In this document: piece after piece, positions 8,469 to 16,556 of the stretch
Layout of the letters: each line of letters starts with the position of its first letter
How positions within the stretch are numbered: position 1 is the first letter of the stretch
NCBI RefSeq assembly: GCF_018332695.1
Contig: NZ_BOQN01000015.1
Location: 124,001 to 188,000, forward strand
Length of the DNA: 64,000 bases
Direction of reading: 5' to 3'
Origin: Paractinoplanes toevensis
Lineage (GTDB): Bacteria > Actinomycetota > Actinomycetes > Mycobacteriales > Micromonosporaceae
Notes under the pieces: model-generated
The model's database searches: none
Told to the model about the DNA's origin: nothing
What the model saw: only the letters and a program-made list of their open reading frames with translations
Program-made: the position numbers and the translations under genes

Positions 8469-9827
8469 TTAATCTCCCATCGAGATGAACACGTTCTTCA
8501 CGTCGGTGAAGCCGAGCAGCGCGTCCGGGCCGAGCTCGCGGCCGAGACCGGACTGCTTCATGCCACCGAACGGCGTCCAGTACCGCACCGACGAGTGGCT
8601 GTTGACGCTGAGCGCGCCGGTCTCCACGGCCCGCGACACCCGCAGCGCCCGGCCGAGGTCACGGGTCCAGAGCGAGCCGGACAGGCCGTACTCGGTGTCG
8701 TTGGCGAGGCGGATCGCGTCTTCCTCGTCGGAGAACGGCAGCACCGACAGCACCGGCCCGAAGACCTCCTCGCGCCAGTGCCGGTCGTCGGTCGAGCGGG
8801 CCAGCAGCACGGTCGGCGGGAACCACCAGCCGTCGCCGTCCGGAGCCGACCCCCGGAACGCCACGTCGGCGCCGTCCACATAGGAGGCGACCGTCTCCCG
8901 ATGACCGGCCGAGATCAGCGGGCCCATCTCGGCGGCCGCGTCCGACGGATCGAGCACCCGGAAGGACGAAACCGCCGGCTCGAGCAGGGCCAGGAACTTG
9001 TCGTAGACCGACTCCTGCACAAGCAGCCGGGACCGGGCGCAACAGTCCTGACCGGCGTTGTCGAAGACCGAACCGGGCGCCCCGGCCGCGGCTTTCTCCA
9101 GGTCGGCGTCGGCGAAGACGATGTTGGCGCTCTTGCCGCCCAGCTCGAGGGTCACCCGTTTCACCTGGTCGGCGCAGCCCGCCATGATCGACTTGCCGAC
9201 GTCGGTGGAGCCGGTGAAGCAGACCTTGCGGACCGCCGGATGGGTGACGAACCGCTGCCCGACGATCGAGCCCTTGCCCGGCACGATCTGGAAGACACCT
9301 TCCGGAATTCCCGCTTCGAGGGCCAGCTCGCCGAGGCGGATCGCGGTGAGCGGGGTCAGCTCGGCCGGCTTGAGCACGACCGTGTTGCCGGCCGCCAGCG
9401 CCGGGACGAACCCCCAGCCGGCGATCGGCATCGGGAAGTTCCACGGCACGATGATGCCGACCACGCCGAGCGGCTCGTGGAACGTGACGTCGAGGCCGCC
9501 GGCCACCGGGATCTGCTTGCCGATCAGCCGTTCCGGCGCACCGGCGTAGTAGTTCAGGACGTCCCGGACGTTGCCGGCCTCCCAGCGGGCGTTGCCGATC
9601 GTGTGGCCCGCGTTGCGGACCTCGAGATCGGCGAGCTCGTCGATGTGCTCGTCGACCACCGCCGCGAAGCGCCGCAGCAGTCGCGCCCGGTCACCCGGCG
9701 CGACCGCGCGCCAGTCCGGAAAGGCCCGCGCGGCCCGCTCGATCGCGGCGTCGGTCTCCGCCACCCCCAGCGAGGGGACGCTGGTCAATACCTGCCCGGT
9801 GGACGGGTTGATCACGTCAGTTGTCAC
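8469..9827 (-). CDS. aldehyde dehydrogenase family protein (PuuC-like context)
   Basis: An NAD(P)+-dependent aldehyde dehydrogenase of 452 residues. Visible are the fold signature PWNFPMPIAGWGFVPALAAG, the Rossmann segment FTGSTDVGKSI, the catalytic Glu in LELGGKSANIVF and the catalytic Cys in NAGQDCCARSR. The start at the GTG 9827 is chosen because GGGAGG lies 5 nt upstream; an in-frame start 11 codons earlier has no such site. It sits 63 nt after the glutamine-synthetase-like gene and abuts the SDR gene. By analogy with PuuC it would oxidise a gamma-glutamyl aldehyde to the acid. Confidence 0.93.
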   Translation of the reverse strand: MTTDVINPSTGQVLTSVPSLGVAETDAAIERAARAFPDWRAVAPGDRARLLRRFAAVVDEHIDELADLEVRNAGHTIGNARWEAGNVRDVLNYYAGAPERLIGKQIPVAGGLDVTFHEPLGVVGIIVPWNFPMPIAGWGFVPALAAGNTVVLKPAELTPLTAIRLGELALEAGIPEGVFQIVPGKGSIVGQRFVTHPAVRKVCFTGSTDVGKSIMAGCADQVKRVTLELGGKSANIVFADADLEKAAAGAPGSVFDNAGQDCCARSRLLVQESVYDKFLALLEPAVSSFRVLDPSDAAAEMGPLISAGHRETVASYVDGADVAFRGSAPDGDGWWFPPTVLLARSTDDRHWREEVFGPVLSVLPFSDEEDAIRLANDTEYGLSGSLWTRDLGRALRVSRAVETGALSVNSHSSVRYWTPFGGMKQSGLGRELGPDALLGFTDVKNVFISMGD

Positions 9828-9890
9828 GCATACCTCCCTGGCGCGATCCTTACACAACAAGCACGCATGATCTGCCGGATCCGGCGCGTC

Positions 9891-11237
9891 TCACATCCGC
9901 TCGAAGCCGCGGCTCAGCTCCCAGTCGGTCACCGCCGCGTCGAACGCGGTCAGCTCGACCTGGGCCATGTTGGCGTAGTGGCCGACCACCTCGGCGCCGA
10001 ACGCCTCCCGGGCGATGTCGCTGCCGAGCCAGAGCCCCTGGGCCTCGCGCAGCGTGCCGGGCACCCGGCCGGCCGTCGCGTCGTCGTAGGCGTTGCCGGT
10101 GAACTCGGGTTCCAGCTCCAGCTCGTGCTCGATGCCGTAGACCGCGCCGGCGACCAGCGCCGCGATCGCCAGGTAGGGGTTGACGTCGCCGCCCGGCACC
10201 CGGTTCTCCACTCGCATGCCCTGGCCGTGGCCGGCCATCCGCAGCGAGCAGGTGCGGTTGTCGACGCCCCAGCGCAGCGCGGTGGGCGCGAACGAGCCGG
10301 GCTGATAGCGCTTGTACGAGTTGATGTTGGGAGCGAACAGCAGGCTGAACTCGCGCAGCGTGGCCAGCAGCCCGGCCGTCACCCGCTGCCCGATGACGCT
10401 CAGGTGCGCGGGACCGTCGCCGAGCATGGCCGAGCGCCCGTCCTCGCCACGCAGCGAGAAGTGGATGTGGCAGGAGTTGCCCTCGCGGGCGTTCGGCTTG
10501 GCCATGAAGGTGAGCGCCATGCCCTCCTGGGCGGCGATCTCCTTGGCGCCGTTCTTGTAGATCACGTGGTTGTCGGCCGCGGTGACCGCGTCGGCGTAGC
10601 GGAACGCGATCTCGTGCTGGCCGAAGTTGCACTCGCCCTTGGCGCTCTCCGGCTGGAGGCCGGCGCCGTACATCTCGTTGCGGATGCGGCGCAGCAGCGG
10701 CTCGACCCGGGCGGTGCCGAGCATCGAGTAGTCGACGTTGTATTGATTGGCCGGGATCAGGTCGCGGTAGTGCTTGTCGAAGGCCTGCTCGTAGGTGTCC
10801 TTGTAGAGGACGAACTCGAGCTCGGTGCCGGCGAACGCGGTCAGCCCGTGCGCCGCCAGCCGCTCCAACTGCCGCTGCAGGATCTGCCGGGGCGACGCGT
10901 AGACCGGGTCGCCGTCGGTGGTGAACAGGTCGGCCAGGACCATCGCGGTGCCCGGCTGCCAGGGCACCTTGCGCAGGGTGCTGAAGTCGGGCCGCATCAC
11001 GAAGTCGCCGTAGCCGCTCGACCAGGACGACATCTCGTAACCGTCGACGGTGTTCATGTCGACGTCGACCGCGAGCAGGTAGTTGCACCCCTCGCTGCCG
11101 CCGCTGGCCACCTCGTCCATGAAGTAGCGGCCGTGCAGGCGTTTGCCCTGCAACCGGCCCTGCATATCGGTCAGGGCCAACAGCACGGTGTCGATGCTGC
11201 CGTTGTCGACGGCGACGTCGAGCTCCTCGAGGTCCAT
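9891..11237 (-). CDS. glutamine synthetase family gamma-glutamyl-amine ligase (GlnA3/GlnA4/PuuA-like)
   Basis: A 448-residue member of the glutamine synthetase fold. The C-terminal catalytic domain shows KPNAREGNSCHIHFSL, the equivalent of the GlnA ATP/metal loop, NRTCSLRMAGHG and the Glu-rich metal sites (GTELEFVL). The adenylylation site region of housekeeping GlnA (NLYDLPPEE) is absent. This, and the permease-ligase-ALDH-hydrolase context, argue for gamma-glutamylation of an amine (polyamine in PuuA/GlnA3, ethanolamine in Streptomyces GlnA4) and not for ammonia assimilation. The start at 11237 is preceded by GAAGGA. The amine substrate cannot be settled by reading. Confidence 0.9.
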   Translation of the reverse strand: MDLEELDVAVDNGSIDTVLLALTDMQGRLQGKRLHGRYFMDEVASGGSEGCNYLLAVDVDMNTVDGYEMSSWSSGYGDFVMRPDFSTLRKVPWQPGTAMVLADLFTTDGDPVYASPRQILQRQLERLAAHGLTAFAGTELEFVLYKDTYEQAFDKHYRDLIPANQYNVDYSMLGTARVEPLLRRIRNEMYGAGLQPESAKGECNFGQHEIAFRYADAVTAADNHVIYKNGAKEIAAQEGMALTFMAKPNAREGNSCHIHFSLRGEDGRSAMLGDGPAHLSVIGQRVTAGLLATLREFSLLFAPNINSYKRYQPGSFAPTALRWGVDNRTCSLRMAGHGQGMRVENRVPGGDVNPYLAIAALVAGAVYGIEHELELEPEFTGNAYDDATAGRVPGTLREAQGLWLGSDIAREAFGAEVVGHYANMAQVELTAFDAAVTDWELSRGFERM

Positions 11238-11302
11238 GGCAGAAGTCCTTCGCAGACGGCGGTGGGGGACGGGCGAGCGCCCGTCCCCCGGGAGCAACTA
11301 CA

Positions 11303-12826
11303 TCATTCGGTCGGCAGGGTCGGCTCGCCGTGTGCGGCTTTTTCGATCAGGTTCTGCCGCGGTCCGGTGAACCAGTTCTTGGCGCTGGCCAACCACCAGA
11401 TGGTCGCGGCGCCGACCACGACCGCCACCGCGACGATCGTGTAGTTGAAGTTGGTCGCCGAGATCGGACCGGCCGTCGGCAGCACGAACAGCACACAGAT
11501 GATCAGTACCCAGACGATCGCGATCCAGCCGATCGGCGCACTCCATTTGCCGAGATTCCACGGCCCCGGCACGAAGTCGGGGTTCCGCCGGCGGAGGAAG
11601 ACCGGCGCCACGTACGCGATGTAGAGGCCGATGACCGCGATGGACGTGGCCGCGAGGTACGCCGTGGTGTTCCACAGCGAGGGCAGCACGAGGATGACCG
11701 ACAGGGTCACGCACAGCCAGATCGAGTTGGTCGGCGTGCCGGTCCGCGGGTTGACCTGCTTCCAGAGCCGCGAGCCGGGCAGCGCGCCGTCGCGGGCGAA
11801 CGCGTACGACATCCGGGAGTTCGCGGTGACCGAGGCCATGCCGCAGAACCACTGCGCGACCATGCAGATGAACAGCAGGAACGTGCCGGTGTTGTGGCCG
11901 ACCGCGTCGATGAAGATCTGCGCGGGCGGCAGTCCGAGCGACGTGGTCCGCTCCGCCTCGTAATCCTGAATGGACCAGGTGATCGCGACCAGCAGCACGA
12001 AACCGGCGATCACCGAGACGACGACGGACAGCACGATGCCGCGCGGTGCGGCCCGGGAGGCGTCGTGCGTCTCCTCGGCCACGTGCGCCGACGCGTCGTA
12101 ACCGGTGTACGTGTACTGCGCCATCAGCAGTCCGATGAGGACGGCGTAGACGCCCGCCCCGGCGAAGGTGAAGCCGGTCGCGTTGTGCACCTCGGTGAAG
12201 ACCTCGGAGATCGGCTTGTGCTGGTCCGGGATCACCGTCAGCAGCACCACGATGACGGCCACGCCGACCAGGTGCCACCAGGCACTGACATCGGAGAGCA
12301 ACCGGACCAGGCTCACGCCGAACGTGTTGAGCAGGCCGTGCACGATGATGATCACCAGGAAGATCAGGAACGTCCTCCCCGGCGTGACCTCCATGTCGAA
12401 GGTCAGGCTCAGGAACGCCGCCGTGGTGATCGCCGCGCCGAAGTCGATGGCCGCCGTGACGGCGACCTCGCCGAGGAAGTTGAACCATCCCACGAACCAG
12501 GCCCAGGCGGCCTTGTTGCGCTTGGCCAGCGCGGCCGCCCACCAGTAGAGGGCGCCGGCCGTCGGGTAGGCCGAGCAGACCTCCGCCATGGCCAGGGCCA
12601 CCACGGTGACCATGATGCCGACGAAGAGCCAGCCGAGCGTGATGGCGAGGGGGCCACCGGCGGTCATGGCGATGCCGTACGACGTGATCGCGCCGGCGAG
12701 GATGGAAATGATCGAGAAGGAGACCGCGAAGTTCGAGAAGCCGGAGAGTCGGCGATGCAGTTCCTGCTGGTAGCCGAGCTGGGCGAGACGTTCTTCGTCG
12801 GTGCTGGGTGTGGGGTTGACGCTCAT
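11303..12826 (-). CDS. APC superfamily amine/amino acid permease
   Basis: A 507-residue transporter with about twelve membrane segments. The start of the core (ELHRRLSGFSNFAVSFSIIS, then GAITSYGIAMTAGGP) is typical of the GABA/choline/ethanolamine branch of the amino acid-polyamine-organocation superfamily. The ATG at 12826 has AAGGGAG 6 nt upstream; the open frame extends 28 codons further without support. It is the first gene of the leftward unit permease, ligase, ALDH, SDR, with a 65-nt gap to the ligase, so it probably imports the amine that the ligase conjugates to glutamate. Confidence 0.92.
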   Translation of the reverse strand: MSVNPTPSTDEERLAQLGYQQELHRRLSGFSNFAVSFSIISILAGAITSYGIAMTAGGPLAITLGWLFVGIMVTVVALAMAEVCSAYPTAGALYWWAAALAKRNKAAWAWFVGWFNFLGEVAVTAAIDFGAAITTAAFLSLTFDMEVTPGRTFLIFLVIIIVHGLLNTFGVSLVRLLSDVSAWWHLVGVAVIVVLLTVIPDQHKPISEVFTEVHNATGFTFAGAGVYAVLIGLLMAQYTYTGYDASAHVAEETHDASRAAPRGIVLSVVVSVIAGFVLLVAITWSIQDYEAERTTSLGLPPAQIFIDAVGHNTGTFLLFICMVAQWFCGMASVTANSRMSYAFARDGALPGSRLWKQVNPRTGTPTNSIWLCVTLSVILVLPSLWNTTAYLAATSIAVIGLYIAYVAPVFLRRRNPDFVPGPWNLGKWSAPIGWIAIVWVLIICVLFVLPTAGPISATNFNYTIVAVAVVVGAATIWWLASAKNWFTGPRQNLIEKAAHGEPTLPTE

Positions 12827-12902
12827 CTGCGACTCCCTTGACCGAGGGGGGCGCTGTGACCTGGGCCACCGCGTGCCGTGATGATCTCGCCGGGTTGTTA
12901 CG

Positions 12903-12928
12903 CGCGTCAATGATCAACGTTAATTGCG
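12903..12928 (-). promoter_or_regulatory. candidate promoter and operator of the permease unit
   Basis: Read leftward, TTGACG (12903-12908) could be a -35 hexamer for the permease gene. Immediately upstream is AACG-N7-CGTT at 12914-12928, a small dyad of the size bound by LacI-type or similar repressors. No clear -10 hexamer is seen, so confidence is low. Confidence 0.3.
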
Positions 12929-13040
12929 TTGCCGGTGATGCCCGCCAACCCGCACACTCATCCGCAGAACGGACACGACACGCGAGCCCTCGGCAGGCTT
13001 CGCGACACGCAGGGGCTGTCCAGTCGCCCCTGCTCCCGCG

Positions 13041-13107
13041 GCGGTGCGGGGCGCGGTCACCTCTCTCAAGCGCGGCTTTGCCGCGTCCGGCGCCCGCTCC
13101 GCACCGC
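13041..13107. ncRNA. nested stem-loop element of unknown type
   Basis: Three coaxial helices can be paired by eye: GCGGTGCGG (13041-13049) with 13099-13107, GGCGC (13050-13054) with 13090-13094, and a terminal hairpin CGCGGC-TTT-GCCGCG (13071-13085). Only a 4-nt bulge separates the two outer helices. The fold is as strong on either strand. I do not recognise a riboswitch or known RNA family; high GC raises the chance background, so it is offered as a candidate. Confidence 0.4.
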
Positions 13108-13264
13108 CGCTCTTACTTCTAGCCACCAGCGGTCAGACGTTTTGTCCGAAAAATCTACAGCCGCGGTACTAGAAATAACGCCGCGTCAGGCATAGTCTTT
13201 CTCCAGTCGGCCACGCACAGCCGACAAGCAACTGGCAGACCCTGAGTTGGCTAAGGAGGACGAG

Positions 13265-13402
13265 ATACCGCAGCAACGCGAAATCGCAACGTCCCCGACC
13301 CGACAAGAGGTGATCGCAGCCGATGCCCATCACTCAGGCCGTCCGTTAGCGGCACGCAGACGGACGACCGCATGCGCCGACGACGGTCGGCATCAGAATT
13401 GA
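13265..13402 (+). CDS. possible 45-residue leader peptide with an AUA start
   Basis: AAGGAGG (13254-13260) stands 4-5 nt before ATA at 13265, and the frame stays open for 45 codons to TGA at 13400. Within the same frame lies GTG 13310 (30 codons). A second, overlapping option is ATG 13323, an 8-codon frame (MPITQAVR) preceded by AGAGGTGATC, which matches the anti-Shine-Dalgarno well. The product has no family I know. Either could be a translated leader controlling merR. AUA starts are very rare, so a sequencing error or a decayed ATG must be considered. Confidence 0.3.
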   Translation: MPQQREIATSPTRQEVIAADAHHSGRPLAARRRTTACADDGRHQN

Positions 13403-13410
13403 AAAGCCAG

Positions 13411-13433
13411 GGCCCCGGTTACCCGCCGGGGCC
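13411..13433 (+). promoter_or_regulatory. GC hairpin in the merR leader (attenuator-like)
   Basis: GGCCCCGG (13411-13418) pairs with CCGGGGCC (13426-13433) over a 7-nt loop, and the stem can be lengthened by a G-U and an A-T pair. It ends 40 nt before the merR ATG and directly follows the stop of the putative leader frame, the arrangement expected of an attenuator or of the terminator of a small upstream transcript. No T tract follows. Confidence 0.45.
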
Positions 13434-13473
13434 TTGGACTGTCTCCCTGACCGAAACCACCCCCGGAAAGGCA

Positions 13474-13815
13474 ATGAGCACGACTTTTGACGACGCCGAC
13501 TACCCGGCGTACACCATGGGCCGCGCCGCCGACATGATCGGCGTAACCCCGGCCTTCCTGCGCAGTCTCGGCGCCGCGGGCCTGATCGAGCCCGAGCGCT
13601 CCCTCGGCGGCCACCGCCGCTACTCCCGGCACCAGCTCCAACTCGCCGTCCGCGTCCGGCAACTGCTCGACGAGGGCGTCCTGCTCACCGCGGCCTGCCG
13701 CATCGTGACCCTCGAGGACCGGCTGGCCGCGGCCCACCGGCACATCCTCGAACTCGGCGGCAGCATCACCGAGGGCGACGACGCTTCCCAGCCCACCAAG
13801 ACGACGGCCGCCTAA
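13474..13815 (+). CDS. MerR-family transcriptional regulator, short form
   Basis: A 113-residue DNA-binding protein with one MerR-type winged helix: YTMGRAADMIGVTPAFLRSL, then the wing motif LGGHRRYSRHQLQLAVR, followed by a short helical tail (LEDRLAAAHRHILELGG) that may dimerise. There is no ligand domain and no Cys metal site. The ATG at 13474 with GGAAAGG close upstream is preferred to an in-frame GTG/ATG 34 codons earlier, which lies inside the leader hairpin. Its stop TAA overlaps the stop of the convergent tetR gene. Target genes are unknown; the long leader suggests post-transcriptional control. Confidence 0.88.
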   Translation: MSTTFDDADYPAYTMGRAADMIGVTPAFLRSLGAAGLIEPERSLGGHRRYSRHQLQLAVRVRQLLDEGVLLTAACRIVTLEDRLAAAHRHILELGGSITEGDDASQPTKTTAA

Positions 13816-14399
13816 CCCACTCGCCGCACGATGGCGAGAAGTGACTCCTCGACGTCCTCGATCGGGCGTTCCGGCTGGAACACCAGCCAGTCGACGGCCA
13901 CCACCAGGCCGACGCCGAACAGCGCCGCCGAGGCGACCCGCACGTCCAGGTCGCCCGGCAGATCGCCGGAGTCGACGCCGGCCTGCACGGTCTCGGCGAT
14001 CACGCCGATCGCCTGCTCGCGCAGCAGGATCAGGGTCTGGTGCCACTCCCGGTTGGTGCGCCACATCTCGGACAGCAGCAACTGGGCGAACGCCTGGTAG
14101 CGACGGATGTACTCCAGCTGGGTGCGGATCAGCGCGCCCACCGCCTCGCGCGGCGGCAGCCCCTCGACCGCCTGCCGGAAAGCCGCGGTGAGCAGGCCGA
14201 TGCCGTGCCGCAACAGCTCCTCGAACAGGTCGTTCTTCGACTTGAAGTTGTAGTAGACGGTGCCCTTGGCGACCTTGGCCCGCAGCGCGATGTCGTCCAC
14301 CGTGGTTGCCGAGAAGCCCTGCTCGGCGATGAGCTCGACGGCCGCCTCGTACAGCCGCTGCCGGGTGTCCTCCCGCCGCCGGCTCCTGCCGTCCGTCAC
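13812..14399 (-). CDS. TetR/AcrR-family repressor of the adjacent ABC exporter
   Basis: A 195-residue regulator with the N-terminal TetR helix-turn-helix (RQRLYEAAVELIAEQGFSATTVDDIALRAKVAKGTVYYNFKSKNDLFEEL) read here in parts: AAVELIAEQGFSATTVDDIA and KGTVYYNFKSK. The C-terminal half is a helical ligand/dimer domain. It is the last gene of the leftward ATPase-permease-tetR unit, 15 nt after the permease. A perfect palindrome lies just upstream of the first gene (17390-17403), so autoregulation of the whole unit is likely. Confidence 0.9.
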   Translation of the reverse strand: MTDGRSRRREDTRQRLYEAAVELIAEQGFSATTVDDIALRAKVAKGTVYYNFKSKNDLFEELLRHGIGLLTAAFRQAVEGLPPREAVGALIRTQLEYIRRYQAFAQLLLSEMWRTNREWHQTLILLREQAIGVIAETVQAGVDSGDLPGDLDVRVASAALFGVGLVVAVDWLVFQPERPIEDVEESLLAIVRRVG

Positions 14400-14414
14400 C
14401 GTCGCCCCGCTCCC

Positions 14415-16556
14415 TCAGATGGCCAGCTCGGGGTGCAGGGCCGACGGCGTCAACCGCCGCGACCGGTACGCCACGAGCACCGTCAGCACCAACGATCCCA
14501 GGCCGTAGGCGAGCAACGCCACCACCCCCGTGACCACCGGCCCCGAGGCACCCCCGTCGACGGCGTGCCGGACGGCTTCCACCACGTACGTCATCGGTAG
14601 CAGCGGGTGGATCGCCTGGAAGAAGCCCGGCGTGGTCTGCACCGGATAGGTGCCTCCGGAGGAGGTGAGCTGCAGCATGAGCAGGGCGAGCGCGACGATC
14701 CGGCCGGGCGCGCCGAGCGCGGCCCCGATCAGCTGCATGAGCGCCGCGAAGGCCGTGGCCGTGAGCAGCAGCAGTCCCCAGGTCAGCAGCGGATGGACCG
14801 GCGACAGCCCGAGCCCGAACCGGACCACCGCGTAGAGCAGCGTGGCCTGGGTGAGCCCGACCGCCACGGCCGGCAGCAGTCCGGCGAGCGCGACCCGGGG
14901 TGCCGGCGCGCCGGACATCAGGTGCCGCCGGTTCAGCGGGCGCAACACCATGTAGGTGATCATCGCGCCGACCCACAGGGCCAGCGCAAGGAAGTAGGGC
15001 GCGAAGCCGACGCCATAGGTCCCGGCCGGGTTGCGCACGCTGCGGTCCAGCGAAACCGGATCGGCCAGCACGTCGGCCCGGTCCGACGGGTCGTCGCCGT
15101 AGCTCGGGATCTGGTCGGCGCCGTCCGCCAGCCCCGATGCCAACCGCGTCGCACCACCCTGCAGCTGGCCGAGCCCGTCGGCGAGCTGATGCCCGCCGGT
15201 GGACAGCGTGCCGAGACCGCCGTCGAGCTGCTGCGCGCCGGTCCTCAACCGGTAGACGCCGTTCGTGATCCGGGCAGCGCCGTCGTGCAACTGGTCGGTG
15301 CCGGTCTGCAGCTGCTTCGCGCCGGCGGCCAGCTGGTTCAGCCCGGCGGCGAGCTGGTCGACCCGGCTGCGCGCGGCCTGGATGTCGTCGGCCAGGTGCG
15401 GCGCGGCCGCCGCCACCTGCCGGGCCGTCGACGCGACCTGCTCGAGCTCGGCGCGCAGCCCGTCCAGGTCGGCCTGATCCACGGTGTCCTGCACTTTCTC
15501 GGCCGCGGTCACCAGACTCGCGGCGAGCGCCTTCGCGTCGGCCAGCCCGGGCGTGTCGGCGGGCAGCCCGTCCAGGTAGTCCCGCAGCTGCTTGGCATCG
15601 TGCACGGCTTGACCGGCGGCGCTGTCGATGGCGCCGATGTTGGCGGCCAGGGTGTCCGCTCCGGTCGCGACCTGGTTCGCCGCGTCCTGGATGGTGTCGG
15701 CGTTGTCCCGCAGCACCGGCACGATCCGGTCGGCCGCGCCGTCCACCGCGGTGGCCAGCTGCCTACCCCCGGCGGCCGCCTCGGCGGTGCCACCGGCCAG
15801 TTGCCGCGCGCCGGTGTTCAGCTCGGCGAGACCGTCGGTCAGGGTGTTCAGGCCGGCGGCGGCGGTGCCGAGCCCGCCGGCGAGCTGCCCGGCCCCGTCG
15901 TGCGCGTCGTCGATGCCGCCGGACAGCCGGCCGGCTCCGCTCTCGGCGTCGGCCACGCCGCTCTCGACCTGGGCGGCACCGTCGGCGGCCTCCTGGGTCC
16001 GGGACTTCAGGTCGGTGAACCCGATCAGCATCTTGTCGTAGTAACCGGCCGACGCGCTCGCCGCCGCCGCGGCCCGCACCTCGTCGAACGCGGTCCGGGC
16101 GAACACACCGGACAGATAGTTGGTCGAGTCGTCGCTGACCGCGGTGAGCTGCGCGGACTCGGCGGTCACCGCGTCGTCCGGCCCGGTCACCAGATCAGCC
16201 GAGAAGTCCGCCGGGATCCTCAGCAGAATCTGATATTTGCCGTTTTCCAGGCCTTTCTCGGCGGCCGACTCGTCCACCACATGCCAGTCGAAGATCTGCC
16301 GGTCGATCAGCTCGTCGGCCAGGTCCTGGCCCGCGTGCACCGTCGTGCCGTCGGTCGCGGTGGCCGTCCGGTCCTCCACCACGAGGGCCGCCGGGATGTG
16401 ATTCAGGCGGCCGTAGGGATCCCAGAACGCATACAGGTACAGGGCCCCGTACAGCAGCGGAACCACCGCCAGGACCGCGAGAGCCGCCGCGGTCAGCCGG
16501 CTCCGCAGAAACCTCCGCAGCTCCAGCCCCGCCAGCGACAACGTCGAAAAGCTCAC
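14415..16556 (-). CDS. YhgE/Pip-domain ABC-2 type membrane permease
   Basis: A 713-residue membrane protein of the YhgE/Pip type. One helix near the N terminus (LTAAALAVLAVVPLLYGALY) precedes a large extracytoplasmic domain, about residues 45-510, built of repeated Gly/Leu/Ala segments such as QLAGGLGTAAAGLNTL and ELNTGARQLAGG that should form long amphipathic helices. Five or six helices follow (about 525-700). Relatives include phage-infection protein and the EsaA/YhgE secretion-linked proteins; with a cognate ATPase next to it this looks like an exporter half. Start and ATPase stop overlap by 4 nt. Substrate unknown. Confidence 0.87.
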   Translation of the reverse strand: MSFSTLSLAGLELRRFLRSRLTAAALAVLAVVPLLYGALYLYAFWDPYGRLNHIPAALVVEDRTATATDGTTVHAGQDLADELIDRQIFDWHVVDESAAEKGLENGKYQILLRIPADFSADLVTGPDDAVTAESAQLTAVSDDSTNYLSGVFARTAFDEVRAAAAASASAGYYDKMLIGFTDLKSRTQEAADGAAQVESGVADAESGAGRLSGGIDDAHDGAGQLAGGLGTAAAGLNTLTDGLAELNTGARQLAGGTAEAAAGGRQLATAVDGAADRIVPVLRDNADTIQDAANQVATGADTLAANIGAIDSAAGQAVHDAKQLRDYLDGLPADTPGLADAKALAASLVTAAEKVQDTVDQADLDGLRAELEQVASTARQVAAAAPHLADDIQAARSRVDQLAAGLNQLAAGAKQLQTGTDQLHDGAARITNGVYRLRTGAQQLDGGLGTLSTGGHQLADGLGQLQGGATRLASGLADGADQIPSYGDDPSDRADVLADPVSLDRSVRNPAGTYGVGFAPYFLALALWVGAMITYMVLRPLNRRHLMSGAPAPRVALAGLLPAVAVGLTQATLLYAVVRFGLGLSPVHPLLTWGLLLLTATAFAALMQLIGAALGAPGRIVALALLMLQLTSSGGTYPVQTTPGFFQAIHPLLPMTYVVEAVRHAVDGGASGPVVTGVVALLAYGLGSLVLTVLVAYRSRRLTPSALHPELAI

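Larger units (their letters stand above)
12827..13473. other. 647-nt gene-poor divergent leader between the permease and merR genes
   Basis: No conventional gene is supported here, but the stretch is not featureless. From left to right it holds a promoter/operator-like sequence for the permease unit (12903-12928), an 8-bp hairpin (13009-13016 with 13026-13033), a nested fold (13041-13107), an AT-richer patch around 13135-13200, an ideal Shine-Dalgarno before an AUA codon opening a 45-codon frame (13265-13402), and a GC hairpin just before merR (13411-13433). The length and organisation suggest a regulated 5' leader of merR or a separate small RNA. Confidence 0.6.

Noticed and set aside
8241-11444. 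A 1067-codon plus-strand open frame across the SDR, ALDH and GS genes
   Set aside because: It is antisense to three well-identified genes and has an Arg/Gly/His-rich composition typical of reading high-GC genes on the wrong strand; no ribosome site or family.
12914-12928. A GlnR box upstream of the amine permease
   Set aside because: The AACG-N7-CGTT dyad does not match the GlnR GTnAC-n6-GaAAC pattern; kept only as a weak operator candidate.
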